Below are positions 33,681 through 45,960 of a DNA stretch of 64,000 nucleotides, in pieces. Origin of the DNA: Antilocapra americana. Taxonomy: Eukaryota > Chordata > Mammalia > Artiodactyla > Antilocapridae. Location of the stretch: NCBI GenBank assembly GCA_007570785.1, contig ML662466.1:1188938-1252937 (forward strand), written 5' to 3'. Both the position numbers and the translations under genes were made by a program. The notes beneath the pieces were generated by a model. That model had not been told where the DNA came from. It saw nothing but the letters and a program-made list of their open reading frames with translations, and did no database searches. How positions within the stretch are numbered: the stretch's first letter is position 1; each line of letters starts with the position of its first letter.

Positions 33681-34291
33681 ACTGTTTCAGGAGGCAATAT
33701 ATATAGTTTAAATTTAAACACTCAGAAAAGTTAAGATCATAGTGACCAGTCCCATCACTTCATGACAAATGTGGGTAGAGGGGAGTGGAAACAGTGACAT
33801 ACTTCCTTTTAGGGTCTCCAAAGTCACTGAAGACAGTAACTGTGGCCATGAAATTCAAAAGCTCTTGCTCCTTGGAAGGAAAACTATGACAACCCTAGAT
33901 AGACACCATACTAAAAAGCAGAGAGGATCTGAATAGTCAGGTCTATGGTTTTTACTATGTCATGTCCAAATGTGAGAGTTGGATCCATAAAAGGTTGAAC
34001 ACAGAAGAACTGGTGCTTTCAAATTTTGGTGCTGGAAGAGATTCTTGAGAATCTCTTGGATGGTAAAGTGATCCAACGAGTCAGTCCTAAAGGAAGTCAA
34101 CTCTGAATATCCATTGGAAGTTCTAATGCTGAAGCTGAAGATCCAATATTTTGGCTACATGATGCGAAGAGGTGACATTGAAAAAGTCCCTTATTCTGGA
34201 AAAGATTGAGAGCAGGAGGAGAAGAAGGGAACAGACGGTGAGGTGGTTGAATAGCATCACTGATTCAATGGACATGAATTTGAGCAAACTC

Positions 34292-34512
34292 AGGGCTTCC
34301 CTTGTGGCTCAGATTGTAAAGACTATGCCTTCAATGCAGGAGACATGAATTCAATCCCTGGGTCAGAAAGATCACTGGGAGAAGGGAATAGCTAACCATT
34401 CCAGTATTCTTACCTGAAGAACTCCATGGACAGAGGACCCTGGGAGGCAACAGTTCATAGAGTCACAAACAGTGAGACATCAACTAAACCAAGTAGTAAC
34501 ACAATTTCTGAG
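34292..34512 (+). mobile_element. Bov-tA SINE in BovB
   Basis: Full unit from GGCTTCCCTTGTGGCTCAG to an A-rich end, followed by the missing BovB 3' end (GAGATAGTGAGGAAC to about 34600). Confidence 0.92.
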
Positions 34513-34600
34513 AGATAGTGAGGAACAAGAAGGGACATGCACATCGAGGTCCATGAGGTCACAAAGAGTCAGACAAGACTTTGACAAAAACAAATCTTGT

Positions 34601-35228
34601 TGAGTTTTCAGAGACAAGAAAAGCAGAACAGGCCTCTGAGCTTGTCTCTCTCATGCCTGGATACTTTCCTTGACTTTTATGAGCTCCATTGTGACTTCAA
34701 CCTAAGCAGCGCAATAGATGAGGCAAGATGTGGCTATCCCAATTTTTCAGCCCCTGGATGGGGTCTGGCCAATCACACACAGGGCCAAACAATGTTCTAA
34801 GGCTTGCATGACAGAACAAACATCATTTTATAAAAAGATTAACATAAAAACAGAGCTGCAATTTGCTTGGAAATTGATGATGGTATCTGTTCATGGCCTG
34901 GGATTATAAGCAGGAACCCCTGAATTGAAATTTTGAAGTCTCACTCACAGAGTGTACATGCTGCCTTGGAACTTTTCCCAGTTGAGATTCCAGATTGTTG
35001 TTACATGGAACTTGCCAGTGTTGTTCGAATCTGGATGCTGGTCAGCCCAATTAGGTGATACATGCATTGTTATTCTCCTTACTGTTTCTATTTCTCCTTA
35101 GTTTAATGATTGTATGATGAAAGTAAGTTAGATAATTCTTCATTAAATGTTGAAATTGCTTATGGTATGTAATGAGTGTGGTTTCTTTTGTTAACAAATG
35201 CTTCATACCTAAAATAGAAGTTAATATT
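34601..35228. other. Unassigned
   Basis: No coding region; parts (34640-34860) read LTR-like but no family assigned. Confidence 0.35.
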
Positions 35229-35620
35229 TTTGACAAAACACATTATTTTTTTCTTTCTAATCTTTGTTGACACATTCACAGAATGGACTGAAGCATTCTC
35301 TAATCGAACAGAGAGATACAAAAATCTGAAACCTGTGTTAAAGGAGATAATACCTAATTTTGGCTGCCTTGGTCACTTCAGAGTTACAGTGGGCCCTCAT
35401 TTAGAGTCATGATATCCCAGCACCTGGCAAAATTCTTATGAATTAAATACCACCTCCACTCTTCCTAGTGACCTCAAGCCTCAGAGAAGACAGAGAAGAC
35501 AAACCACACTCTTAAAAGTCCCTGATTAAACTATGTCAGGAAACACCCAACAAATGGATCAAAAATGCTGCCTATGTCCCGCAAAAGGGTATAAGCAGCC
35601 GCCAAGTGAGTAATATTTTC
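35229..35620 (+). pseudogene. pol: ERV-E integrase core, right part
   Basis: Frame 35230-35412 reads FVDTFTEWTEAF and LKEIIPNFG, the integrase core continuing from 32035. A stop ends the frame at 35410, and text like the next core block follows to about 35620. The SDNG aspartate is not preserved (TVGPHLES). Confidence 0.85.
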
Positions 35621-37319
35621 AAGCCTGTTTGAAATGATGTATGAGTGCTTGTTCTTAATTTCTGATTTTTTTTTTTGATGAGGATACCAAAGCACTTCTA
35701 AAACAAGTAACTGTGGGGCAGTCCTAATATGGCAGAGGAATAGGTTGGGAAGACCACTTTCTCCCACACAAATTCATCGAAAAAACATTTGAACACTGAG
35801 AAAATTCCACAAAACAGTTTCTGAATGCTGGCAGAGGACACCAGGTACCCAGAAAGCAGCCCATTATTTTCAAAAGCAGGTAGGACAAAGGAAAAAAGAT
35901 AAAAAGAGAGGCTAAAGAGTTAGAGATGTAGATCCTGCCCGAGGAGGGAGTTGTGAAAGAGGAGAAGTTTCCAAACACCAAGAAACCCTCTCACTAGTGG
36001 GTCTGTGCGGAGTTTTGGAATCTCAGAGGGCAACATAATTGGGAGGAAAAGTAAATAAATAAAACTCATAGATTACACGTCAAACCACAACCCCCAGAGG
36101 AGAAGTAGTCAAGATGCTCGCTTCTGCCACCAGCAAGAGGAGGGCTGAACAGGAAGGTGGGTGCTACATTGCTTAGGGTAAGGACTGGGCCTGAATGGAA
36201 GCTAACATGAGAGAGCAACCCAAACTCTGGGATAGCCAGAAAGAAAGAAAAACGAGAGAGAGGGAGAACTTTCTATGAAAAGCGCTAAAAACATACTGCC
36301 AGCCTGCTCACAGAACAAAGGACTGAGCAAATATCAGAGGAGAGCTAGCTGGCTGTGGACTGGCCCATCCCCTTCCAGAGGCAGGCAGGAAGGTGAGTGA
36401 CCACCAGAGGCAGAAAAGGGCATCCTCTACCAAACTGCCAGCAGGCTCCCAGTTGTTAAATAGGTCTTCCTCTGATCCTGACAGTAAACACCCACCAGGA
36501 GGGTCACAGTCAGACATCAGCTCCCTAGAGCTGACTCAACTGAGATAGCATTAACACAACATACCAAGAAAGCTGAGTGGCTGGGACCAGGGACATGATA
36601 AGACACACCGCACACTTGGGGAGAAGGCGCTCCCCAAGCACTTGGTTGCTAAGTCTAAGCTGCTGAGACTTGGGACGGATACAAAATGGAGGCCCAGCTG
36701 AGTGTGCACCTTTGTAGAGTACCTGAGAACCTAAATCTTAGACCTGGGAAGTCCAAGCAACCCAGAACCCGCTTTACATGTTCTCCTGCAGAGCAAACTG
36801 GAGCCTGAGCAGTATAGACCAGGAAAGCACACATACAGTGAACCGGGGCAAACTCAGTATGGCCAAGACACTGTGCAAACTCCCCACCCATGTCAGTGAT
36901 ATTTGTTTACAGTTTTCCTCCTTCCCCACAGCACAATTGAACACGTGAGCCTTAATAAGTGGCTACCTACACCCCCTTGTGCCAGACCAGAACCTAGACC
37001 CTAAAGAGATTTGCAAACAGAGGAAGCCAAAATAAACAGAGGGAATCACTTTGGAAGTAACAGGTGCAACTGATTAAACCCTGTAGTTAGCACCAACTAC
37101 ATTGGAATGGGCCTATAGACTTTTAGAAGTATAAATTGGAGAAAGGAACTATGAAACTGTACTGATCCCACACTGCCTGCAACAACTTCAGATAAATTCC
37201 TAGATAGATTTTACTATTATCATCTTTATTTTTTAAATTTTAATTCCTTTATTACTCCTTTAATTTTCATTTTTATAACCTATTACCTTACAAAAAAGAC
37301 CTTATTTTTAAAGCAAATT

Positions 37320-37385
37320 GTATATAAATATATATATATGATATACATGCATACACACATATATATATCATATATATATATATGA
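37320..37385. repeat. TA-rich tract in L1-A
   Basis: TATATA repeats, also present at the matching place in L1-B (53330-53372). Confidence 0.9.
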
Positions 37386-37532
37386 TATTTGTTGTTTTGA
37401 TTTTTTTAATATTGTAATTTTGAGACTCTAACCACTACTCTAGATTTTTTAATCTTTGCTTTTTTGGTACTTGTTATCAATTTTGTACCTTTAAGAATCC
37501 AATCTTCAGTACTCATTTTTATTCAGGTGTGT

Positions 37533-37967
37533 GATTACTGGCTTGATTGCCCTCTCCCCCTTTTGACTCTTCTTTTTCTCACTCAGGTAACATCTCTCTC
37601 CTCCCTCCCTCTTCTCTTCTCTACCCAAATCTGTGAATCTCTATCTGTTCCAGACTGTGGAGAACACTTAGAGAACTGATTACTAGATAGGTCTGTCTCT
37701 CTCCTTTTGACTCCAACTCTTCTCCTCCAGTCACCTCTATCTCCTTCCTCCCTCTCCTCTTCTCTATGCAATTCCATGAACCTCTCTGGGTGTTCCAGGC
37801 CATGGAGAGCACATAGGGATTTGATTACCGGCTAGATTTCTCTCTCTTTGATTCCCCTCTTCTCCTTCTTGTCACTTCTATCTCCCCATTTCCCTCCTCC
37901 CTCTTCTCTTCTCCATGTTAACTCTGCCAAGTTTTCTGAGTGTCCCCCACTGTGGAGAATCTTTACT
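37533..37967 (+). repeat. 145-bp tandem repeat, three copies, in L1-A 5' UTR
   Basis: Units start GATTAC at 37533, 37678 and 37823, exactly 145 bases apart, each followed by a CT-rich run and a CTGTGGAGA or CCATGGAGA block. L1-B has a single copy (about 53690-53840). Confidence 0.9.
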
Positions 37968-38599
37968 CCATTAACCTAGATGTTTTATCATCAGTGCTGT
38001 ATGGATGAAGAAGTCTTGAGGCTACTGTAGCAAGAAGACTGAAAACCAGAGGCAACAGGTTTAAATCCAAATCCTGAGAACACCAGAAAACTCCTGACTC
38101 CAGGGAACATTAATCCACAAGAGCTCATCAAAAAGCCTCCATACCTACACCGAAACCAAGCTCCATCCAAAAGCCAACAAGTTCCAGAGCAAGACATACC
38201 GCACTGATTCTCCAACAATGCAGAAACATAGCCCTGAGCTTTAATATAGAGGCTGCCCAAAATCACAACAATCCACAGACACCCTAAAACTCACTACTGG
38301 ACACTCCAAAGAGAAGAGATCCAGCTCCACTCACCAGAACACTGACACAAGCTTCCCTAAACAGGAAACCTTGACAAGCCACTCATGGAACCTTACCCAC
38401 AGGGAGGAACTTTCACAATAAAGAGAACCCACAAACTGAGAACATACAGAAAGGGCACCCGAAACACAGCAATCTAAACAAGAAGAAAGGGCAGAGAAAT
38501 ACTCAGAAGGTAAAGGAACATGATAAATCCCCACCAAACCAAACAAAAGAGAAGGGGACAGGGAGTCTACCTGAAAAAATAATTCCGAATAGTGATAGT

Positions 38600-39400
38600 A
38601 AAAATGATTCAAAATCTTGAAAACAAAATGGGGTTACAGATAAATAGCCTGGAGACAAGGATTGAGAAGATGCAAGAAATATTTAACAAGGACTAGAAGA
38701 AATAAAAAAGAGTCAATCAATAATGAATACTGCAACAAATAAGATCAAAAACACTCTGGAGGGAGCCAACAATAGAATAAATGAGGCAGAAGATAGGAGA
38801 AATGCGGTGGAAGATAGAATGGTGGAAATAAATGAAGCAGAGAGGAAGAAAGAATGAAAAGAAATGAGGACAATCTCAAAGACCTCTGGGACAATCTGAA
38901 ATGCACCAACATTCAAATCATATGAGTCTCCAAAGAAGAAGACAAGAAGAAAGGCCATGAGAAAATACTTGAGATAATAGTTGAAAACTTCACTAAAATG
39001 GGGAAGGAAATAGCCACATAAGTCCAAGAAATCCAGAGAGCCCAAAACAGGATGAACTCAAGGTGAAGCACCCCAAGACACTTACTAATTAAATTAACAA
39101 ATATTAAACACAAAGAAAAAATATTAAAAGCAGGATGGGAAAAATAATAAATAACTCACAAGAGATCCCTGTAAGGAAAACAGCTGATTTTTTCAATAAA
39201 AACTCTTCAGGCCAGAAGGGAATGGTAGGACATACTTACAGTGATGAAAGAGAAAAATCTACAACTCAGATTACTGTACCCAGCAAGGATCTCATTCAAA
39301 TACGAAAGATAAATTGAAAGCTTTACAGACAAAAGCTGAGAGAATTCAGCACCACCATATCAGCTCTTCAACGAATACTAAAGGATCTTCTCTAGGCAGG
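38600..39400 (+). pseudogene. ORF1: L1-A ORF1 remnant
   Basis: Text follows L1 ORF1: a coiled-coil, glutamate/lysine/asparagine-rich first half, then the RNA-binding end with AGAATTCAGCACCACC and ATACTAAAGGATC near 39340-39390. Many stops and frame changes. ORF1 protein is the RNA-binding chaperone of L1. Confidence 0.88.
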
Positions 39401-39444
39401 AAACAGAAAAGGTATATAAACTCAGGCCTAAAACAACAAAGTAA

Positions 39445-42400
39445 ATGGCAATAGGATCATACTTATTAATAATTACATTAAATGTAAATGGGTTGAATGC
39501 CCCAACCAAAAGACAAAGATTGGCTGAATGGATACAAAACCAAGACCCCTTATATATGCTGTCTACAAGAGACCCAACTCAAAACAAGGGTCACATACAG
39601 ACTGAAAGTGAAGGACTGGAAAAAGCTATTTTGCCCAAATGAAAATCAAAAGAAAGCAGGAATAGCAACTCCTATCAGGTAAAATAGACTTTAAAATAAA
39701 GACTGTGATGAGAGACAAAGAAGGACACTATATAATAAAGGATTAATCCAAGAAGAAGACATAACAATTATAAATATATATGTACCCAACATAGGAGCAC
39801 CACAATATGTAAGGCAAATGCTAACAAGTATGAAAGGGGAAATTAAGAGTAACTCAATAATAGTGGAAGACTTCACTACCCCACTCACACCTATGGATAG
39901 ATCAACTAAACAGAAAATTAGCAAGAAAACACAAATTTTAAATGATGCAATGGACCAGTTAGACCTAACTGATATCTATAGGAAAAACCTTCTCCAGGAT
40001 AGATCGCATCCTGGGCCATAAATCTAGCATTGGTATACTCAAAAAAAAGAAGAAGAAGAAAGAAAGAAAAAAAAATTGAAATCATTCCACTTATCTTTTC
40101 TGATCACAATGCAGTAAGATTAGATGTCAACTACAGGGGAAAACAACAACAACAACAAAAAGTATTAAAAATACCAACATACGGAGGCTAAATGACACAT
40201 TTCTGAATAAAAAGCAAATAACAAAAATAATTTAAAAGAAATCAAAATATGTATAGAAACAAATGAAAATGGAAACACAACTCAAAACTATGGAACTCAG
40301 TAAAAGCAGTACTAAGGGGATGGTTCATAGCAATACAAGCTTACTTCAAGAAAGAAGAGAAAAATCAAATAAATAACCTAACTCTACACCTAGTGCAAAA
40401 AGTAAAGGAAGAAATGAAGAGCTCCAGCGTTAGTAGAAGGAAGGAAACCTTAAAAATTAGGGAGGAAATAAATGCAAAAGAAACAAAAGAGACCATAGCA
40501 AAAATCAGCAAAGCTAAAAGCTGGTTCCATGAGATGATAAATAAAACAGAAAAACCATTAGTCAGACTCATCAAGAAAAAAAAAAGGAAAATAATCAAAT
40601 CAACAAAATTAGACATGACAATGGAGAAATCACATCAGATAAGACAAAAATGCAAATGATGATAAGATACTATCAGCAACTATATGTCAATAAAATGGAC
40701 AACTTGGAAGAAATGGGTAAATTCTTAGAAAATTATAGCTTTTCAAAACTGAACCAGGAAGAACTAGAAAATATTAACAGACCCATCACAAGCATGGAAA
40801 TAGAAATTGTAATCAGAAATCTTCCAGCAAACAAAACCCCAGGACCAGATGGCTTCACAGCTGAATTCTACCAAAAATTTAAAGAACTAACACTTTTCCT
40901 ACTCAAACTCTTCCAGAAAATTGCAGAGGAAGATAAACTTCCAAACTCATTCTATGAGGCCAACATCACTTTAACACTGAAACCTGACAAATATGCCACA
41001 AAAAAAGAAAACTACAGGCCAATATTAGTGATGAATATAGCTTAACAAAATTCTAGCAACCAGAATCCAACAACATATTTAAAAATTTATACCTCATGAC
41101 CAAGTAGTCTTTATCCCAGGGATGCAAGGATTCTTTAATATCCACAAATCAATCAATGTAATACACCACATGGGAGAAGGTAATGACACTTCATTCCAGT
41201 ACTCTTGCCTGGAAAACCCCATAGATGGAGGAGCCTGGTAGGCTCCAGTCCATGGCGTTGCTGACAGTTGGACATGACTGATTGACTTCATTTTGACTTT
41301 TCACTTTCATGCATTGGAGAAAGAAATGGCAACCCACTCCAGTGTCCTTGCCTGAAGAATCCCAAGGACTGGGGAGCCTGGTGGGCTGTCATGTATAGGG
41401 TCACACAGAGTCGGACACGACTGAAGCGACTTAGCAGCAGCAGCAATACACCACATTAAAAAATTGAAAGATTAAAAACATATGATTACCCCAATAGATG
41501 CAGAAAAAGACTTTGACAAAATTCAACATCCATTTATGATAAAGTCCCTCCAGAAAGCAGGAATAAAAGGTACATTACTCAGCACACTAAAAGCCACATA
41601 TGATAAACACACAGCAAACATTATCCTCAATGGTGAAAAATTGAAACTAGTTCCCCTAAAGTCAGGAACAAGACAAGGGTGGCCACTCTAGCCACTACTA
41701 TCCAACATAGTTTTGGAAGTTTGGGCCACAGCAATCAGGGCAGGAAAAGAAATGAAATTGAATAAAGCAAATTCAGATTTGAAAAGAAGAAGTAAAACTC
41801 TTACTTTTTGCTCTACAAGAAAGCCCAAAAGATTTCATCAGAAAATTACTAGAGCTAATCAATGAATATAGTAAATTTGCAGGATATAAAATGAATACAC
41901 AGAAATCACTTGGATTCCTATACAATAACAAGGAGAAAATAGAACGAGAAATTAAGGAAACAACCATTGAAAAGTAAATAATAAAATACTTAGGAATAAA
42001 GCTACCTAAGGAATCAAAAGACCTGTACGTAGAAAACTATAAATTGCTGGTGAAAGAAATCAAAGAGGACACAAATGGAGAAATATACCACATTCGTGGA
42101 TTGGAAGAATCAATATAGTGGAAATGAGTATACGACCCAAAGCAATCTATAGATTCAATGCAATGCCTGTCAAGCTACCAACATTATTTTTTCACAGAAC
42201 TAGAACAAATAATTTCACAATTTGTATGGGAATTAATAAAACCTCGAATAGACAAAGCAACCTTGAGAAAGAAGAATGGAACTGGAGGAATCAACCTGCC
42301 TGATTTCAGACTATATTACAAAGCTACAGTCATCAAGAGAATATGTGCACAAAGACAGAAATATAAATCAATGGAACAAAACAGGAAGCTAAGAGATGAT

Positions 42401-43385
42401 TCTACACACGTGGACACCTTACCTTTGACAAAGGAGGCAAAAATATACAATGAAGAAAACACAATCTCTTTAACAAGTGATGCCGAGAAAACTGGTCAAC
42501 CACTTGTAAAAAAAAAAAAAAAGAAAGAAACTAGAACACTTTCTAATTTTGCACACAACAATAAACTCAAAATCAATTAAAAATCTAAATGTAAGACCAG
42601 AAACTATAAAATTCCTAGAGGAGAATGTAGGCAAAACAGTCTTTGATATAAATCACAGCAGGATCCTCTATGATCTACCTCCCAGAATAATGGAAATAAA
42701 ACCAAGAGTAAATAAATGAGGCCTAATTAAATTTGAAAGCTTTGCACAATGAAGGAAATTCTAAGCCAGGTGAAAAGACAGCCTTCAGAATGGGAGAAAA
42801 TAATAGCAAGAGAAGCAACTGACCAAGAATTAATCTCAAAAATCTACAAGCAGCTGAATTCCAGAAAATAAATGACCCAATCAAAAAATGGGCCAAAGAA
42901 TTAAACAGACATTTTTCCATAGAAGACGTACAGATGGTTAAAAAAAAATATGAAAAAATGCTCAACATCACACATTATCAGAGAAATGAAAATCAAAACC
43001 ACAATGAGGTACCATTTCACACCAGTCAGAATGGCTGATATCAATAAGTCTACAAGCAATAAATACTGGAGAAGGTGTGGAAAAAATGGAACCCTCCTAC
43101 AATGTTGGTGGGAATGCAAACTAGTATAGCCACTATGGTGAACAATGTGGAGATTCCTTAAAAAACTGGAAATAAAACTGCCATAGGACCCAGCAATCCT
43201 ACTGCTGGGAGCATACACACTGAGGCAACCAGAATTGAAAGAGATATGTGTACTCCAATGTTCATCCTAGCACTGTTTTCTATAGCCAGGACATGGAAGC
43301 AGCCTAGATGTCTGTCAGCAGATGAATGGATAATAAAATGGTGGTACATATACGCAATGGAATATTACCCAGCCATTTAAAATAG
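39445..43385 (+). pseudogene. ORF2: L1-A ORF2 remnant
   Basis: Pieces in order are endonuclease start (ITLNVNGLNAPTKRQRLAEW, 39445-39642; IVEDFTTPLTPMDRS, 39818-40021), linker, RT fingers ([17 protein letters not shown], 40650-41045), palm ([23 protein letters not shown], 41482-41691) and C-terminal region (42158-43380). The catalytic FADD box is lost: at about 41811 the text jumps from the codons before it to those after it, deleting about 15 bases. The endonuclease also has a deletion near 39985. No functional ORF2. Confidence 0.92.
41172..41444 (+). mobile_element. Bov-A2 SINE in L1-A, with target duplication
   Basis: Two tandem core monomers ending in CAGCAGCAGC. The target duplication AATACACCACAT is perfect (41160-41171 and 41445-41456), and L1 ORF2 continues across it. 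Confidence 0.97.
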
Positions 43386-43740
43386 TGCATTTGGATCAGT
43401 TCTCATGAGGTGGATGAAGCTGGAGCTTATTATACAGAGTAAAGTAAGTCGGAAAGAAAAACACCAATACAGTATACTAATGCATATGTATGGAATTTAG
43501 AAAGATAGTAACAATGACCCTATATGCGAGACAGCAAAAGAGACCGAGATGTATAGAAAGTCTTTTGGACTCTATTAGAGAAGGTGAGCATGGGATGTTT
43601 TGAGAGACTAGCATTGACTCCGGTATATTTTTACATCTGAAACATATCGCCAGTAGAGGTTCAATGCATGAAACAAGGTTCTCAGGGCTAGTGCACTGGG
43701 ACGACCCTGAGGGATGGGATGAGGAGGATGATGCAAGGGG

Positions 43741-44013
43741 TTTCAAGCAGCTGTCTCTGTAAGCGCACTGGAGGGTAAAAAGTGGCTCTGCGGGAAGGAG
43801 AGCAGCTCTCCAGATTCCGAATCTGGTGGGCAGTGGACGCCTTTTGGTAAGGTAACTCTGGGAAGGGATAGCGACAAAGGGGCTAGAGGGAGCCCCTCTG
43901 GTGTGTTTTTGGCTGACGCCTGGGGTTCGTCTGTCCATTGTGTCTTTGTGTGTGCCTGCATTGTCAGCATTTTGTGTACCTGGTTTTTGTTTCTCCCTTT
44001 ATATTCAGTAACT
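43741..44013 (+). other. ERV-D leader
   Basis: Sequence between the L1-A break and the gag start. A GGTAAGGTAAC block near 43846 resembles the splice donor used for env mRNA in this group. A primer binding site is not visible, as U5 and the PBS are missing. Confidence 0.65.
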
Positions 44014-44301
44014 ATGCGACAAGGTGTTTCTACCCCTCTTTCTCTTATGACGGACCATTTTTCTGATTTCAGGACTAGGGCACACAATCTGTCTCTATTT
44101 GTAAAAAGAAAAAAGTTGATAACCTTTTGTTCTGCACAATGGCCCACTTTTGAAGTGGGATGGCCCCCGGAGGGAACCTTCAGCCTGGAAGTCATCCGAG
44201 CTGTTAAAGAAAAAGTCCTAGCCCCCGACCTGTACGGCCATCTGGACCAAATGCCCTATATTCTCGTTTGGCAAGACATGGTAGAAAATCTGCCATCTTG
44301 A
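44014..44301 (+). pseudogene. gag: ERV-D gag matrix
   Basis: Gamma-type matrix of 95 codons: FCSAQWPTFEVGWPPEGTF and a C-terminal QMPYILVWQDM block. The start is MRQGVSTPLS; residue 2 is arginine where the family has glycine for myristoylation. The frame ends at a stop at 44299-44301 in the middle of Gag, followed by readable spacer text (44302-44600). Confidence 0.93.
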
Positions 44302-44595
44302 GTTAAGCCGTTTTTACCCCCCTCTCTTTTGGCCTCCCCTTCAGTTTCACAGGTTCTAGTCATGAAGGACGCTTCAGAAGAAAAGGTCAAAGTGCCAGAA
44401 AAGTCCGCCCAACCGGTATTCCAGGAGTGCTCCCTATACCTCAGCTTAATAGATCTGGACCCAGAGTTAGAAACCAATCCCCTTTACTTTTCCCAGCCTT
44501 TACTTCCCCAGGTGCTCCAAGTGTCCTCCGGAGGCACACGAGGGAATGCAGAACCCTCAGCCCCACCAACATAAAGGGGGCCAGCCCAAGGAACT

Positions 44596-45215
44596 TTGGG
44601 AAGAACCAGAGGAGCTCCCAGCATGACCGACAAGGGAGATGCAGATACTCCCTCGTCGACAGTACGGGTGCTGCTGGTCCGGGCGGGACCCATGCGACAA
44701 GATGGGGGACGCATCTACCAGTATTGGCCCTTCTCTACCAGTGACTTGTACAATTGGAAAACCCAAACCCCATCTCTTTCAGAGAAACTCCAAGGGCTAA
44801 TTGATCTCCTAGAATATGTTCTGTTTACTCATAATCCCACTTGGGATGATTGCCAGCAGCTTTTGTAGGTGCTCTTCACCACGGAGGAACGAGACCAAAT
44901 CATGTCAGAAGCTCATGAACTTGTTCCCGGAGTGGATGGAAGACCCTCCACACGACCTGATGTTATTGAGGAGGGGTTTCCCTTGACCCAACCCCAGTGG
45001 GACTTTGAGCGCGCTGAAGGTAAGGAGCATCTCCAAGTGTACCGCCAGAGTCTAATGGCTGGCCTCCGAGCTTCTGCCCAGAGGCCCACCAATTTGGGTA
45101 AGGTAAATTTGGTCAGGCAGGAACTGACTGAGAGCCCGGCAGCCTTTCTAGAGAGGCTAATGGAGACATTCAGACATTATACTCCTATGGACCCACAAGC
45201 AGACATGGCGATAGT
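44596..45215 (+). pseudogene. gag: ERV-D gag capsid, cut before nucleocapsid
   Basis: Frame 44596-44868 reads [20 protein letters not shown] and [13 protein letters not shown], the start of gamma-type capsid, and ends in an amber stop at 44866. The same frame reopens at once and continues the capsid (VYRQSLMAGLRASAQRPTN, AAFLERLMETFRHYTPMDP) to about 45205, where integrase text takes over. The capsid C-terminus and zinc knuckle are missing. Confidence 0.93.
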
Positions 45216-45486
45216 GGCAAAGAAATTGTTAGAAGAGATAGTGCCTAGATTTGGGCTGCTGGCTTCTATCAGTTCAGATAATGGACCTGCTTTTATAAGC
45301 AAAGTAATTCAAGGACTGGCTCTGGCATTGGGGGTTAGTTGGAAATTACACTGTGAATATAACCCCCGGAGCTCAGGTCAGGTTGAAAGGATGAATCAGA
45401 CAATTAAAGACTTTTGCAAAACTAGTGATAGAGACTGGCGGGGACTGGGTGACTCTCCTTCTGTATGCTCTCTTCCATGTGCTTAA
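44869..45486 (+). pseudogene. ERV-D Gag-integrase fusion frame
   Basis: A 205-codon open frame. Codons 1 to about 112 are capsid; from about 118 it reads integrase core (LLEEIVPRFG, SSDNGPAFISK, SSGQVERMN). The aspartate of SDNG and the glutamate of QVERMN are retained, but the first DDE aspartate and the zinc domain are lost with the deletion. The junction near 45200-45222 is in frame. The frame opens at a GTG codon after the amber stop, so translation would need another start. It ends by frameshift at about 45440. Confidence 0.92.
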
Positions 45487-45960
45487 CACCCCCTACAGAA
45501 TACACTTGACCCCGTTTGAGATTGTGTACGGAACTCTCTCTCCTGTATTCCCTACCCCTGAGAGTAAACCTGAAGCTCCCCTCAAAACCCCCACATTTCG
45601 GGAAGCCATCATAGTCTTGAGTAAAGTACATTCCATGATCGGTACCTTAACCCCAGAGGTATATGAAAACTCTTACCCAGCAAGCACATCTGTTCATGCT
45701 ATTACTCCAGGAGATTATGTATGGCTTAAGAGACATCAGGCCAAGACCCTAGAGCCCAGATGGAAAGGTCCTTACGTTGTTCTTCTTCACCACCCCCACT
45801 GCCCTTAAAGTTGACAGAATTGGACCTTGCATGCATCACAGTCATGTGTGCCCTGCTACTTTGAGAGAAAGCAAAAGAGCCCAGGAAGAATGGAAGGTGG
45901 AAGCCCATCCAGCCAACCCCTTGAAACTAAAGCTGGTCAGGCGAGGCGACTCCGGATCAG
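45425..45960 (+). pseudogene. pol: ERV-D integrase C-terminal domain
   Basis: In the next frame, NTPYRIHLTPFEIVYGT and the GDYVWLKRHQ, LEPRWKGPY blocks of the gamma C-terminal domain. A frame change near 45790 (in FFTTPTALKVDRIG) breaks it again. The end overlaps the env start, as in gammaretroviruses. Confidence 0.92.

Larger units (their letters stand above)
32036..34600 (+). mobile_element. BovB LINE near its 5' end, RT deleted, inside ERV-E
   Basis: Begins with the BovB 5' region (AAAGGTGGTCCACTGG at about 32112), runs through the endonuclease (32390-33670), then jumps at about 33690 to the post-RT part (CTCAGAAAAGTTAAGATCAT), so the RT is deleted. A solo LTR (32807-33175) and a SINE (34292-34512) interrupt it. 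It splits ERV-E integrase. Confidence 0.9.
35715..38590 (+). promoter_or_regulatory. L1-A 5' UTR (internal promoter region)
   Basis: Non-coding region shared in order with L1-B (51629-54690). L1 5' UTRs carry the internal promoter. A TA tract lies at 37320-37385 and a tandem array at 37533-37967. Frames here are not conserved. Confidence 0.85.
35715..43740 (+). mobile_element. L1-A: long L1 with 5' UTR
   Basis: Starts GGGGCAGT, the same start as L1-B at 51629, so the 5' end is probably genuine. It has a long 5' UTR, an ORF1 remnant, ORF2 with many stops, and a 3' UTR cut at 43740 by ERV-D. A Bov-A2 SINE lies at 41172-41444. Confidence 0.92.

Noticed and set aside
43477..43938. 153-codon minus-strand frame
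   Set aside because: Spans the L1-A 3' UTR and ERV-D leader in antisense; no family similarity.
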